Of a stretch of DNA of 40,453 bases, positions 25,529 to 32,860 are shown piece by piece. The translations under genes were made by a program, and so were the position numbers. The stretch lies in assembly GCA_030038875.1 (NCBI GenBank), contig JASHQW010000405.1, positions 1 to 40,453 on the forward strand. The letters run 5' to 3'. This DNA is from Gammaproteobacteria bacterium (GTDB lineage Bacteria > Pseudomonadota > Gammaproteobacteria > Steroidobacterales > Steroidobacteraceae). The notes beneath the pieces were generated by a model. The model made no database searches, had not been told where the DNA came from, and was given only the letters and a program-made list of their open reading frames with translations. Positions within the stretch are counted from its first letter, which is position 1; every line of letters begins with the position of its first letter.

Positions 25529-26073
25529 CGCATGCGAGAAGGGAGCCTGATCGTCTTTCCCGAGACCATGAACAAGCCGCTGCCGAGATGATGAATCGTT
25601 CGCGGCGGCCTCTTCGTCGGGGTGGTCCATGCCTTGACCACCTCGAGAATGAAAAGGTCGTATTTGCTGACGAGTCGTGTGTCAACGACCTTGCACTCCA
25701 AACTGGCGTGACATTCGGCGATGAGCGGCGGCTGGACGCGGGAAGCAGGCAGCGCAGTGAGCCCAAAGCGCGCAAACTTGTCCACCGTTCGGCCGGAACA
25801 GTTACCGCAGCCCACCACCTGCGCCGCGAGACGCACCGAGGGGACGTTGATGACGCACTCCCCGGACGCTCGCAGGAAGGTGAACGAAAAGCTCCGGTCG
25901 CTTACCACGCACCCAACGATCGGCGGCTCGAAGTCGATCATGGTATGCCACGACTGAGTCATCACGTTTGCGCGCCCGCGGTATGCCGTGGTGAGCAATA
26001 CGACCGGCCCCGGCTCGAGCAGCGCATACACGTGCGATGGAGCCAGGCTGCGCTTTCCGGGAGGACGATTCAC
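25525..26073 (-). CDS. Flavin reductase family protein (FMN-binding split barrel)
   Basis: The 182-residue protein matches flavin reductase/DIM6-NTAB-type proteins. It contains VYALLEPGPVVLLTTAYRG, ANVMTQSWHTMIDFEPPIVG and GECVINVPS, then VDKFARFGLTALP and ISECHASLEC-like residues (LIAECHASLECKVVD). Members bind FMN and reduce flavin with NAD(P)H or act on small aromatics. The frame runs upstream to 26121, but GTG 26073 overlaps the M20 peptidase stop as GTGA. It also leaves the usual short N-terminus, so I prefer it; translational coupling to the peptidase gene is likely. It might supply reduced flavin to the neighbouring flavoprotein, though the two are convergent. Confidence 0.85.
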   Translation of the reverse strand: MNRPPGKRSLAPSHVYALLEPGPVVLLTTAYRGRANVMTQSWHTMIDFEPPIVGCVVSDRSFSFTFLRASGECVINVPSVRLAAQVVGCGNCSGRTVDKFARFGLTALPASRVQPPLIAECHASLECKVVDTRLVSKYDLFILEVVKAWTTPTKRPPRTIHHLGSGLFMVSGKTIRLPSRMR

Positions 26074-27611
26074 CACCGGAGGTCCGCCAGCAGACCCGCA
26101 TAGACCTCGATTCCGTCCCACAGATTGCCGATTCGCAGGTTTTCATTCTGCGCATGCTGGTTGTCGTCGTAGTTGGCGATGCTGACGCCCACCATCGGAA
26201 CACGGAGTTGATTCACGATGTCGGCCATGCCGGAGCTCGCTCCCACGATCGGCAACTCAATCGGCTGATAGCCCACCGTGCGGCTGATCGAGGCAACCAC
26301 CGCCTTGCAGGCCGGCAGGTCGAGAGCCGTCTTGGTGGCGATCGAGCCGCCTTCGTCCCAGATCATCTTGACGACCCTGGGGTGAGAGAGGCGGGTCTGC
26401 ATGTCCGGTTCTTCGCGCACGATGAACCAGCCCTGCTGAGTCAGATAAGTCTCGAGCAGTTCCCGCGTATGCCCGGGGGTTTCCCCCGGCGCCAGTCGAA
26501 TGTCGATGGATGCGTCAGCGTGAGTTGCGATGGCGTTGGCAGCGGACGGTCCCTCGTCCCCAACATGGATGGCACGCACGTTCAGGGTGGGCTCGAGATA
26601 GCCGTTGGCGAGCCGCGTGGGGCCAATGGTGCGCGCCAGTCCGAGCGCGCGTCTCAAGTCGTCCTCGACCGGCGGCATGGCGGCCAGGGCGGCCTGGTCC
26701 TCCGGGCTGACCGGCGCAACGTCGTCGTAAAAGTGCGGGATCAGTATGTGGCCATCTTCATCGCGCAGGCTTGCGATGAGGTGGGCGATCATCACCGCAG
26801 GACTTGGCACCCAGCTGCCGTAGTGGCCGTCGTGCAGGGGCTTCGTCGGTCCGTAGACGGCGAGAGTGAAGCTCGTGATGCCGCGATTGCCGAAGTTGAC
26901 CATCTGCCTGCCGCTCTGATGCATCGGCCCGTCACCCATGATCAGAAGGTCCCCCTTCAGCAAGTCGAGGTTGCGGGCGACCAGGGTGGCAAAGTGCGGT
27001 GAGCCCTGTTCCTCCTCGCCTTCATAGAGGAGCTTGATGTTTACCGTCGGTTTGACGTGCGCCGCCTGCAGCGCGTCAAGCGCCGAGAGCATGGCCTGAA
27101 TGGTTGCTTTGTCGTCTCCCGCCGATCGGGCGAACAGCCTCCAGTTCGGATCGAGCGGACCCGTAGCGGCGTGCCAATCGATCGGCCGGGCTTCGGGAAG
27201 AGCGGTGCGCATCGACGGCTGGAACGGGCCGCTGACCCAGCCTTTCTGGCCGATCGGCTGGCCGTCGTAGTGGGCATAGAAAATAACCGTCCGCCTGGCT
27301 CCCGGGATCTTCCACTCGCCGAACACCGAGGCCGGAGTACCGGGCGTGGCTCTCAGAAGCTGGGTCTCGAAACCGCGCGCCTTGAGCTCGTCCTCGATGT
27401 AGGCCGCGTTCCTGTCCACGTCCCCAAGGGTGGTTGCCACATTCGGCAAAGAAAGCAGCGTCACGAACTGGGTGACGATCGCCCGCTCGTGAGCCTCGCG
27501 CCAGGCGCGCACACTGTCCTGAAGGACGGCGGCATCAGCGGCCGAAACCGCAAGAGCGAGCGACAACATCGCGGCGGCGCAGGAGACCGAGGATTTGAGG
27601 GGTCCGGGCAT
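26070..27611 (-). CDS. Secreted M20-family metallopeptidase
   Basis: A 513-residue zinc hydrolase has an N-terminal signal peptide (SSVSCAAAMLSLALAVSAAD, cut near ADAA). Metal-site motifs of the M20/ArgE/DapE/carboxypeptidase family are visible: VIFYAHYDGQP (His and Asp ligands), FARSAGDDKA (bridging Asp), YEGEEEQGS (catalytic and ligand Glu), IMGDGP, and a C-terminal His in NQHAQNENL. A lid/dimerisation domain lies between. The family removes C-terminal residues or splits dipeptides and acyl-amino acids. The signal peptide places it in the periplasm or outside. GGAGG is about ten bases before ATG 27611. It follows the PagL-like gene by 21 bases and overlaps the flavin reductase start, suggesting one transcript. 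Confidence 0.92.
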   Translation of the reverse strand: MPGPLKSSVSCAAAMLSLALAVSAADAAVLQDSVRAWREAHERAIVTQFVTLLSLPNVATTLGDVDRNAAYIEDELKARGFETQLLRATPGTPASVFGEWKIPGARRTVIFYAHYDGQPIGQKGWVSGPFQPSMRTALPEARPIDWHAATGPLDPNWRLFARSAGDDKATIQAMLSALDALQAAHVKPTVNIKLLYEGEEEQGSPHFATLVARNLDLLKGDLLIMGDGPMHQSGRQMVNFGNRGITSFTLAVYGPTKPLHDGHYGSWVPSPAVMIAHLIASLRDEDGHILIPHFYDDVAPVSPEDQAALAAMPPVEDDLRRALGLARTIGPTRLANGYLEPTLNVRAIHVGDEGPSAANAIATHADASIDIRLAPGETPGHTRELLETYLTQQGWFIVREEPDMQTRLSHPRVVKMIWDEGGSIATKTALDLPACKAVVASISRTVGYQPIELPIVGASSGMADIVNQLRVPMVGVSIANYDDNQHAQNENLRIGNLWDGIEVYAGLLADLRW

Positions 27612-27632
27612 GGTCGCGGTTCCTCCAGATCA

Positions 27633-28190
27633 CTAGAAGACGAAGCTCACCGTGAGAAGGTCCTGGCCGCGGTTGGGGAATTTAAGCCACGCATTCGACC
27701 AGTGACGAATGCCGAGCTCGAGCGCGGTGCTCCTGCCCGCGGGGAAGCGCACGGCCGCGAGCCAGGCGAAATTCCAGCGCGTCGCCTCGAGGTAATCAAT
27801 CTCGGTCCGGTAGTTGGCGCCGAATCCGAGATAGAGCCTCCCCCAGGGGCGATGCAGCACCTGCCAGCGCCGCATCGCCGTGAATCCCCAGTACGGGTTG
27901 GCGGCGTCTCCGGACGCCGGTGGATTGTTTACGTCGTGGGCACGCTGTGCGGTCGCGAAACGGAAGGCGCCGAGCTCCCAGCGGCTGTCGTCGAGCTCGA
28001 GCGTGAGAGGCAAGACCCACCCATCGGTCCAACCGAAAGAGTGATAGGTGCGATAGGTCGTGCCCACACCGATCAGCAGGTCGCAATCCGCGCATAGCGG
28101 GAGACCCTCGCCATGGCACGGCGCACCGGCGTACAGGGCGAGGGTGGCTCGGATCAGAATCGCCGCGGAGGTCCGATACGCCATCCTCAT
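27633..28190 (-). CDS. PagL-like lipid A deacylase / acyloxyacyl hydrolase family barrel
   Basis: A 185-residue protein with a signal peptide (cut near CHGEG) contains alternating hydrophobic strands typical of a small outer-membrane beta-barrel and ends with phenylalanine (TVSFVF). Its C-terminal part, IRHWSNAWLKFPNRGQDLL, matches the PagL active-site region. His and Ser are separated by one residue (H-W-S), and Asn is ten residues after His. The expected catalytic Glu, 14 residues after His in Pseudomonas PagL (H126/S128/E140, as I recall), aligns with Asp here. PagL removes a 3-O acyl chain from lipid A in the outer leaflet. The assignment rests on this motif and the barrel pattern. Activity with Asp is uncertain. 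The gene precedes the M20 peptidase gene in the same direction. Confidence 0.65.
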   Translation of the reverse strand: MRMAYRTSAAILIRATLALYAGAPCHGEGLPLCADCDLLIGVGTTYRTYHSFGWTDGWVLPLTLELDDSRWELGAFRFATAQRAHDVNNPPASGDAANPYWGFTAMRRWQVLHRPWGRLYLGFGANYRTEIDYLEATRWNFAWLAAVRFPAGRSTALELGIRHWSNAWLKFPNRGQDLLTVSFVF

Positions 28191-28316
28191 GCATCGCGCG
28201 CCGTCTCACGCTGCTGCGCATGCGTTCGTGTCGTCCGACTGTCGGCCGCTCCCATGGGATTTAAAGTAACACCACCCACGCGGCCGGAATAGCAAGCTGC
28301 GGATGCTACGGACTTG

Positions 28317-30065
28317 TCACAGGGAGACAGAGCCCTCGCGGAAGCCCGTGCGATTCAGCCAGGCGTTTATGAGCACCGGCCGGCCGGTTTTTGCGGCGGC
28401 TCGAGCGCGCTCGAGGGCAGCTGGAACCTCGGCGGCCGTCTTCAGCAGGATGCCCTCCGCACCGAAGCCGATGGCGACCTCGTGATAAGCGCTGTGTGCC
28501 AGGACGGTGCCGACATCGTCGTTGAGAAGCTTCACTTGTTCGCGCGCAATTTGCGTCCAGCCAGCATCGTTGCCGACGACCGCGATGACGGGGATGCCAT
28601 GGCGCACGAATGTGTCGAATTCGGCAAGGCCGTACCCGCAGGCGCCGTCGCCGAAGAGAATCCAGACTTCGGCTTCGGGCCGGCAGAGCGCCGCCGCGAG
28701 CGCGAAGCCGGCGCCGACGCCGAGAGTGCCAAAGGGCCCCGGGTCGAGCCAGCTGCGCGGTCCGCGCGGCCGCAGGATGTAAGAGGCGGTCGCAACGAAG
28801 TCGCCGCCGTCGGCGACAAAGATGGCGTTGTCGCCCGCGGCGCGCTCAATCGCTCGCAGCAGCGCGATCGGATTGACGAACTCGCCCTCGATGGCGGCCT
28901 CCTGCTCGATGCTCGCGTCCCTGGCCGCATCGCGAGCGTGGAGCGCGTCGATCCAGTCTTTCCAGTGCGAGACTCTCGCGGCGCTCCTGTCAGCGAGCTC
29001 CTCAAGGAACAGGCCCGGATCTCCGATGGCTGCGACATCGGGTGTCCGATTCAGGCGGGCATCTCTCGCGCTGCGGTTGACGGCGATCACCGTGCTCGCG
29101 CGGCCCAGTTGCCGCCCGTAGTCGAGCCGGAAATCGCACGGAGTCCCGACGAGCATCACGCAGTCGGCTTCGGCGAGCGCCTGACGCCGGTGATGGTGAA
29201 GCTGCAGCGGGTGATCGCGGCCGAGAAGCCCGCGCGCCATGCCCGAGAGGTACACGGGGATTCCCAGGCGGGTGACCGAGGCGGCGACGCGGGCCGGGTC
29301 GCCGCCGGCGGCCAGCGCCTGACTGCCGATGACGGCGAGCGGCCGGGATGCCTGCGCCACGCGGTCAACCGCTTTGGCGACGCTCGAGCGGTGCACCCTG
29401 GGTACGCTGATCGGCTTGGGGCGCGGCGCTGAAGCTGTCTCGCTTCCAGCGAACAATCTCGCGAGATGCCGGTTGATGTAGAGCTGCTGGAGTCGGCTCG
29501 TCAGGGATCGGCCTTTCCCCGCTGCATCGCGATACCACCCACTCACGAGCGCTTTTGGATAAAGCAGGTCGACGGGGCATTCGAGGAAAGCCGGCCCCTG
29601 CACGCCGTCGCAGGTTGCGGTCAGAGCGTCATCGGTGGCACGGCCGAGGTCGCGCACGCGGTGCACCCGACGGAAGAACTTGACGTGCGGCGCGACCACC
29701 GGATGCTGGTCGATATCCTGCAGCGCGCCACGGCCGCGCAGCAGCGTCGGCACCGCGCCGCCCAGTACGAGAGTCGGGGATTGCGCGAGCTGGGCGTTCT
29801 TCAGGGCGGTCACGGAATTGGTGACGCCTGGTCCGGCGGTCACGGCGGCTACCCCCGCCGTGCCCGTCAGCCGAGCGGCTCCGTCGGCCGCGAACACCGC
29901 GGTGGCCTCCCCGCGGACGTCGATCACGCGGATCGCATGCGCCTTGGCGCTGGTGAGGAGCGGCGAGATATGCCCGCCGCAAAGCGTAAAGAGGAGGGAG
30001 ACGCCACGCGACCGCAGCACCCTGACAACGCGATCGCCCCCGTGTTCTTCATCCTGCTTGGCCAT
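28317..30065 (-). CDS. Thiamine diphosphate-dependent enzyme, acetolactate synthase-like
   Basis: The 582-residue protein has the three-domain plan of the ThDP POX/ALS family. The N-terminal Pyr domain carries the catalytic Glu (DVRGEATAVFAADGAARLTG) and TAGPGVTNSVTALKNAQLAQ. The central domain contains RPLAVIGSQALAAGG. The PP domain has the ThDP/Mg motif (GDGACGYGLAEFDTFVRHG, then VVGNDAGW). The arrangement ending in GFREGSVSL resembles ILVBL/2-hydroxyacyl-CoA lyase-like proteins more than biosynthetic IlvB, and no regulatory IlvN subunit is adjacent. C-C bond cleavage or ligation of a 2-oxo or 2-hydroxyacyl substrate is expected; the substrate is unknown. ATG 30065 is chosen because the upstream extension (to 30140) is Arg-rich and reaches almost to the divergent DUF3175 start. 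Confidence 0.88.
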   Translation of the reverse strand: MAKQDEEHGGDRVVRVLRSRGVSLLFTLCGGHISPLLTSAKAHAIRVIDVRGEATAVFAADGAARLTGTAGVAAVTAGPGVTNSVTALKNAQLAQSPTLVLGGAVPTLLRGRGALQDIDQHPVVAPHVKFFRRVHRVRDLGRATDDALTATCDGVQGPAFLECPVDLLYPKALVSGWYRDAAGKGRSLTSRLQQLYINRHLARLFAGSETASAPRPKPISVPRVHRSSVAKAVDRVAQASRPLAVIGSQALAAGGDPARVAASVTRLGIPVYLSGMARGLLGRDHPLQLHHHRRQALAEADCVMLVGTPCDFRLDYGRQLGRASTVIAVNRSARDARLNRTPDVAAIGDPGLFLEELADRSAARVSHWKDWIDALHARDAARDASIEQEAAIEGEFVNPIALLRAIERAAGDNAIFVADGGDFVATASYILRPRGPRSWLDPGPFGTLGVGAGFALAAALCRPEAEVWILFGDGACGYGLAEFDTFVRHGIPVIAVVGNDAGWTQIAREQVKLLNDDVGTVLAHSAYHEVAIGFGAEGILLKTAAEVPAALERARAAAKTGRPVLINAWLNRTGFREGSVSL

Positions 30066-30151
30066 TGCCACTTCGTTTGCGGCGATCGCTCGTTTGGACC
30101 ATTCTCTCACAGCCCGGCAGTGCAGGCGGCCAGCAAGCACGGAGTCGTAGC

Positions 30152-30472
30152 GTGACTTCCCGATCGAGAGCCCGCTCGGCGTCCGCGAGAAAGAGATCGC
30201 CGCGCCGCTGGTCGGCGCAGGTCCTCGAGACCAGCAATGCGCTGGAGCTCGAGGAGGGAATCTTCAAACAGCGCTCGGCGCGCAGCATTGCCGCCTCGCT
30301 CGCGCGCGCGGCGCTCGCGAGCCGGCGGCGCAAGGCGGGGCCGTTTCAATCGGCGATGTCGATGCTCAACTACTACATCAATCGTGCCGGCCGCACGCTG
30401 AGTCTCAAGCGCCGGCGGACGCTCGAACGGGCCAAAGTCGAATTGCGCCGGCAGTTCGAGCGGCCGGGATGA
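30152..30472 (+). CDS. DUF3175 family protein
   Basis: A 106-residue basic protein starts at GTG 30152, with GGAG seven bases upstream. After an Arg/Ser-rich start it shows the family core: RRWSAQVLETSNALELEEG, IAASLARAALASRRRKAG, then SAMSMLNYYINRAGRTL and LERAKVELRRQF. No signal peptide or membrane segment is present. The many basic residues suggest nucleic acid or ribosome contact, but the function is unknown. It is divergent from the thiamine diphosphate enzyme, with 86 bases between the starts. Confidence 0.75.
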   Translation: MTSRSRARSASARKRSPRRWSAQVLETSNALELEEGIFKQRSARSIAASLARAALASRRRKAGPFQSAMSMLNYYINRAGRTLSLKRRRTLERAKVELRRQFERPG

Positions 30473-30511
30473 GTGCAGGATTCCCGTGACGCTGGCGCAG
30501 GCGCCGCGGCG

Positions 30512-30655
30512 TCACTCCGGGGGTGGAAAGCGCTCCTGCCAACGCCCAAGAAGGAATCGCACAGCGTAGTAGAGGCCCGCCAGGAGCGCGCTCAGGAAAA
30601 ACGCAGTCAGCGCCGCTCGGGTAACCCAGTAGAAGAAAATGGCGGTCGGGGGCAT
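30512..30655 (-). CDS. Putative 47-residue single-span membrane protein
   Basis: A short open frame from ATG 30655 to TGA 30512 encodes a 47-residue peptide beginning MPPTAIFFYWVTRAA. Residues of about 8-34 are hydrophobic (AALTAFFLSALLAGLYYAV) and are followed by a basic segment (RFLLGRWQER) and a PPPE end. This is a typical small inner-membrane protein, with the positive residues expected on the cytoplasmic side. The ribosome binding site is weak (GAGAG upstream). No family is recognised. It lies alone between DUF3175 and the archaemetzincin gene. Confidence 0.5.
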   Translation of the reverse strand: MPPTAIFFYWVTRAALTAFFLSALLAGLYYAVRFLLGRWQERFPPPE

Positions 30656-30751
30656 CCGGGCTCTCAGGAAGCAGCCTTGCTGGCCAGTAGTTTACCGCAA
30701 TGAGTATCAGTCCGGATTCCCGGACGCCGCGGTCCGCGGTATGGGACTGCC

Positions 30752-31324
30752 ATGGCCGAAAGCAAGGCAGCACCCGTGGCGTCCCGGACAGTGGGCCTGC
30801 CGGTCCGCGAGCTGACGCTGCTACCCATTCAGCCGGTCGCCGGTGAGGCCGTAGAGCAGATCGCCGCGCAGCTGCGGGCCCGGGGGCTCGAAGTGCACGT
30901 CAAGCCCTCGATCCTCCGCCCGGCAGGCTCTTACGACGCGCGGCGCCGGCAGCTCCGGGCTGACCTGCTGCTCAGGCGCGTGGCCGAGGCCAGCGAGCGG
31001 CCAGTGGTCGGCCTCACGGATGCAGACTGCTATGCGCCTCCGCTGAACTTCGTCTTTGGCGTGGCTAACCTGCGTGGCGATAGCGCAGTGGTATCGCTGG
31101 CGCGGCTGCGCACGCGTGCCAACGAGAGCACCTTCATGGCGCGCGCAATGAAGGAGATCTTCCATGAAGCGGGGCATGGCGCGGGCTTCCAGCACTGCAG
31201 CAATGCCCGGTGCGTGATGCACTTCAGCAACTCGCTCGCCGACGCGGACGCCAAGGGAGAGCAGCTGTGTTCCGCCTGCCTGCGGCGGCTGCGGGCGGGG
31301 CCCGACCCGGCTCCTCACCCCTGA
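30752..31324 (+). CDS. Archaemetzincin-family metalloprotease
   Basis: The 190-residue protein carries the extended archaemetzincin zinc site: H138-E-A-G-H142-x5-H148-C149, then the CVM turn (Cys154, Met156) and a downstream LCSACL cysteine pair. The HExxHxxGxxH core plus the four-cysteine pattern supports an intact catalytic zinc and a structural zinc site. The preceding VVGLTDADCYAPPLNFVFG segment is also family-typical. There is no signal peptide, so it is probably cytoplasmic. Archaemetzincins are common in archaea and vertebrates and scattered in bacteria. Natural substrates are unknown, although the family is reported as an aminopeptidase-type protease. Its 3' end overlaps the convergent membrane-protein gene by ten bases. 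Confidence 0.9.
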   Translation: MAESKAAPVASRTVGLPVRELTLLPIQPVAGEAVEQIAAQLRARGLEVHVKPSILRPAGSYDARRRQLRADLLLRRVAEASERPVVGLTDADCYAPPLNFVFGVANLRGDSAVVSLARLRTRANESTFMARAMKEIFHEAGHGAGFQHCSNARCVMHFSNSLADADAKGEQLCSACLRRLRAGPDPAPHP

Positions 31325-31815
31325 CCCAGCCAGACGCCGATTGCCAGGCCGATCAGCTGACTGAGAGCGATCACGGCAAGGGCGACTGCGCAATGCTTGG
31401 CGATCTCCGAGGCTGCGCTCACCTGGCGAAGCCTGGCGATCAGGAAGCTCAATCCGGCGAGCAAGGTGAGGCCCCAGGCGATCGATACGTAGGCAACTTG
31501 AGGACTCGGCACGAGGAGTACCAGCGCGACGAAACTCGAGGCGAGGAGGAGCCGGGTGACGAAGTTCGCGACGGTGGTGAGGAATGCCTCGCGTGTCGGA
31601 GGTCTTTCCGATTCCTGGTAGATATGCAACCCGAGGGAGTCGGTCAGGTTGTCGGCGAGCGCCAGGATCAGCAGGCTTCCGGCGATGGCGGCTTTCCCCA
31701 CCGTCGCGCTGCGCAGGCCCACGATCAGCCCGGTGCTGGTAACGATCGCCGCCGGTCCTCCGAAGCTGATCCGTTGCAATCTGGACCCCGTCAGCCTGTC
31801 GCGTCGCGGCGCCAT
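31315..31815 (-). CDS. VIT1/CCC1-like membrane protein
   Basis: A 166-residue membrane protein resembles vacuolar iron transporter (VIT1/CCC1) family members. It has GGPAAIVTSTGLIVGLRSAT, ILALADNLTDSLGLHIYQES and NFVTRLLLASSFVALVLL. About four or five hydrophobic spans are visible. VIT/CCC1 proteins move Fe2+ or Mn2+ across membranes. This protein is shorter than classical members (about 220-250 residues) and lacks the cytoplasmic metal-binding insert, so transport is uncertain. ATG 31815 has GGGAGG just upstream; ATG 31827 is an in-frame alternative. It is the last gene of the long - strand series, starting 14 bases after the metallo-hydrolase stop. Confidence 0.75.
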   Translation of the reverse strand: MAPRRDRLTGSRLQRISFGGPAAIVTSTGLIVGLRSATVGKAAIAGSLLILALADNLTDSLGLHIYQESERPPTREAFLTTVANFVTRLLLASSFVALVLLVPSPQVAYVSIAWGLTLLAGLSFLIARLRQVSAASEIAKHCAVALAVIALSQLIGLAIGVWLGQG

Positions 31816-31829
31816 GGTGCCTCCCATAC

Positions 31830-32843
31830 CTATGCGGAGTCGAAGCCTGCGGCGAACTCCGCGCGCAACTCTCCCTCGCGTCCGAGGTAGCGGGGCGAGA
31901 AGTGAAACGGCACCGCATTCCTCACGCCCGCCGCCCGCGCGATCTCCCCGGCGGCGCGCGCGGTCAGGTGAGCCTTGCGCTCGGCGTGCTCGCGGTCCTC
32001 CTCGAGGAACACCGCCTCGATGAAGAGCAGATCAGCGCCGCGCAGGAAGTGCGCGAGGGCTTCCCGATTGCGGGGGTTGTCGGCCACGTCGGTCACGTAA
32101 CAGACCTTCTGTCCCGGGAGGAATTCGAGCACCTGGGTCTTCAGTTCACCGAGACTGATCATCTTGTCGCGCGCACCGTTGCGCGTGCGCCAGTGAACTC
32201 TGATCTGCGTATCGTCCGGCGCGCGGGCCCGCACCTGCTCCTTGAGATGGGTGAGCCACGGCCCGGTCGGGAGTCCGAGCTCAGCGAGCCGATTTTTCCA
32301 GACGTTGATGTGAGTCTCTTCCTCGAAGCCGAATGCCAGCGAGGGGATCGCATGATGCTCGAGCGCTATCGTGCGCACCCGGAACGACGCGCAATCGAGC
32401 AGCAGCCCGTCCGGGGCCGCCTGCCCCGGCAGGCTCTCGCGCTCGAAACGCGCGCGGCTGCGGAACCGGGCGCGCTGCATGTGGCTGCCGGCGTCGAGCT
32501 CGTGCGCGGTGATGACGAAGTCGGTCGCATAGTTCTCGACGAGATTCCAGGTGTAAGCCGCGAGCTTGTGCTCGAGCTGCTCGATAAACCTCCTGGGGCC
32601 GTACAGGGCGACGCCCGTGTCCCGGCCGAGGCAGACGCGCAGCAGGTGGTCGAAGCCGGCGAAGTGATCCATGTGGGTGTGTGAGACGAAAACGTCGCTC
32701 ACCCGCAATAGCTTGCGGGTCGGCAGGCAGGTGACATCTCCAATGTCAAAGAGGATTGCCCGGCGCTCGAACTTGAGGTCGACCAGCACCCCCGGCTCGC
32801 CGAACGGCCGGTTGACGAGTACGGCGTCAAAGATGGGGCGCAT
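31830..32843 (-). CDS. RNase Z-like metallo-beta-lactamase-fold hydrolase
   Basis: The 337-residue protein has the metallo-beta-lactamase signature VSHTHMDHFAGFDHLLR (HxHxDH). Further RNase Z-like motifs follow: LEHHAIPSLAFGF, CYVTDVADNPRN (Asp ligand), IEAVFLEEDREHAERKAHLT and a final FHFSPRY. This pattern is that of tRNase Z-type enzymes, which cut tRNA 3' trailers. The first motif differs from the usual THLHGDH form, so another nucleic acid or ester substrate is possible. The gene lies 17 bases after RtcB and upstream of the VIT1-like gene, on one likely transcript with RNA ligase and archease. That context favours an RNA-processing role. Confidence 0.85.
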   Translation of the reverse strand: MRPIFDAVLVNRPFGEPGVLVDLKFERRAILFDIGDVTCLPTRKLLRVSDVFVSHTHMDHFAGFDHLLRVCLGRDTGVALYGPRRFIEQLEHKLAAYTWNLVENYATDFVITAHELDAGSHMQRARFRSRARFERESLPGQAAPDGLLLDCASFRVRTIALEHHAIPSLAFGFEEETHINVWKNRLAELGLPTGPWLTHLKEQVRARAPDDTQIRVHWRTRNGARDKMISLGELKTQVLEFLPGQKVCYVTDVADNPRNREALAHFLRGADLLFIEAVFLEEDREHAERKAHLTARAAGEIARAAGVRNAVPFHFSPRYLGREGELRAEFAAGFDSA

Positions 32844-32860
32844 CGATGCACGCCGTCTCA

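Noticed and set aside
30405-30773. Open frame of 122 codons on the - strand
   Set aside because: It overlaps DUF3175 and the 47-residue frame, has no domain, and its composition is not protein-like; the smaller membrane frame explains this gap better.
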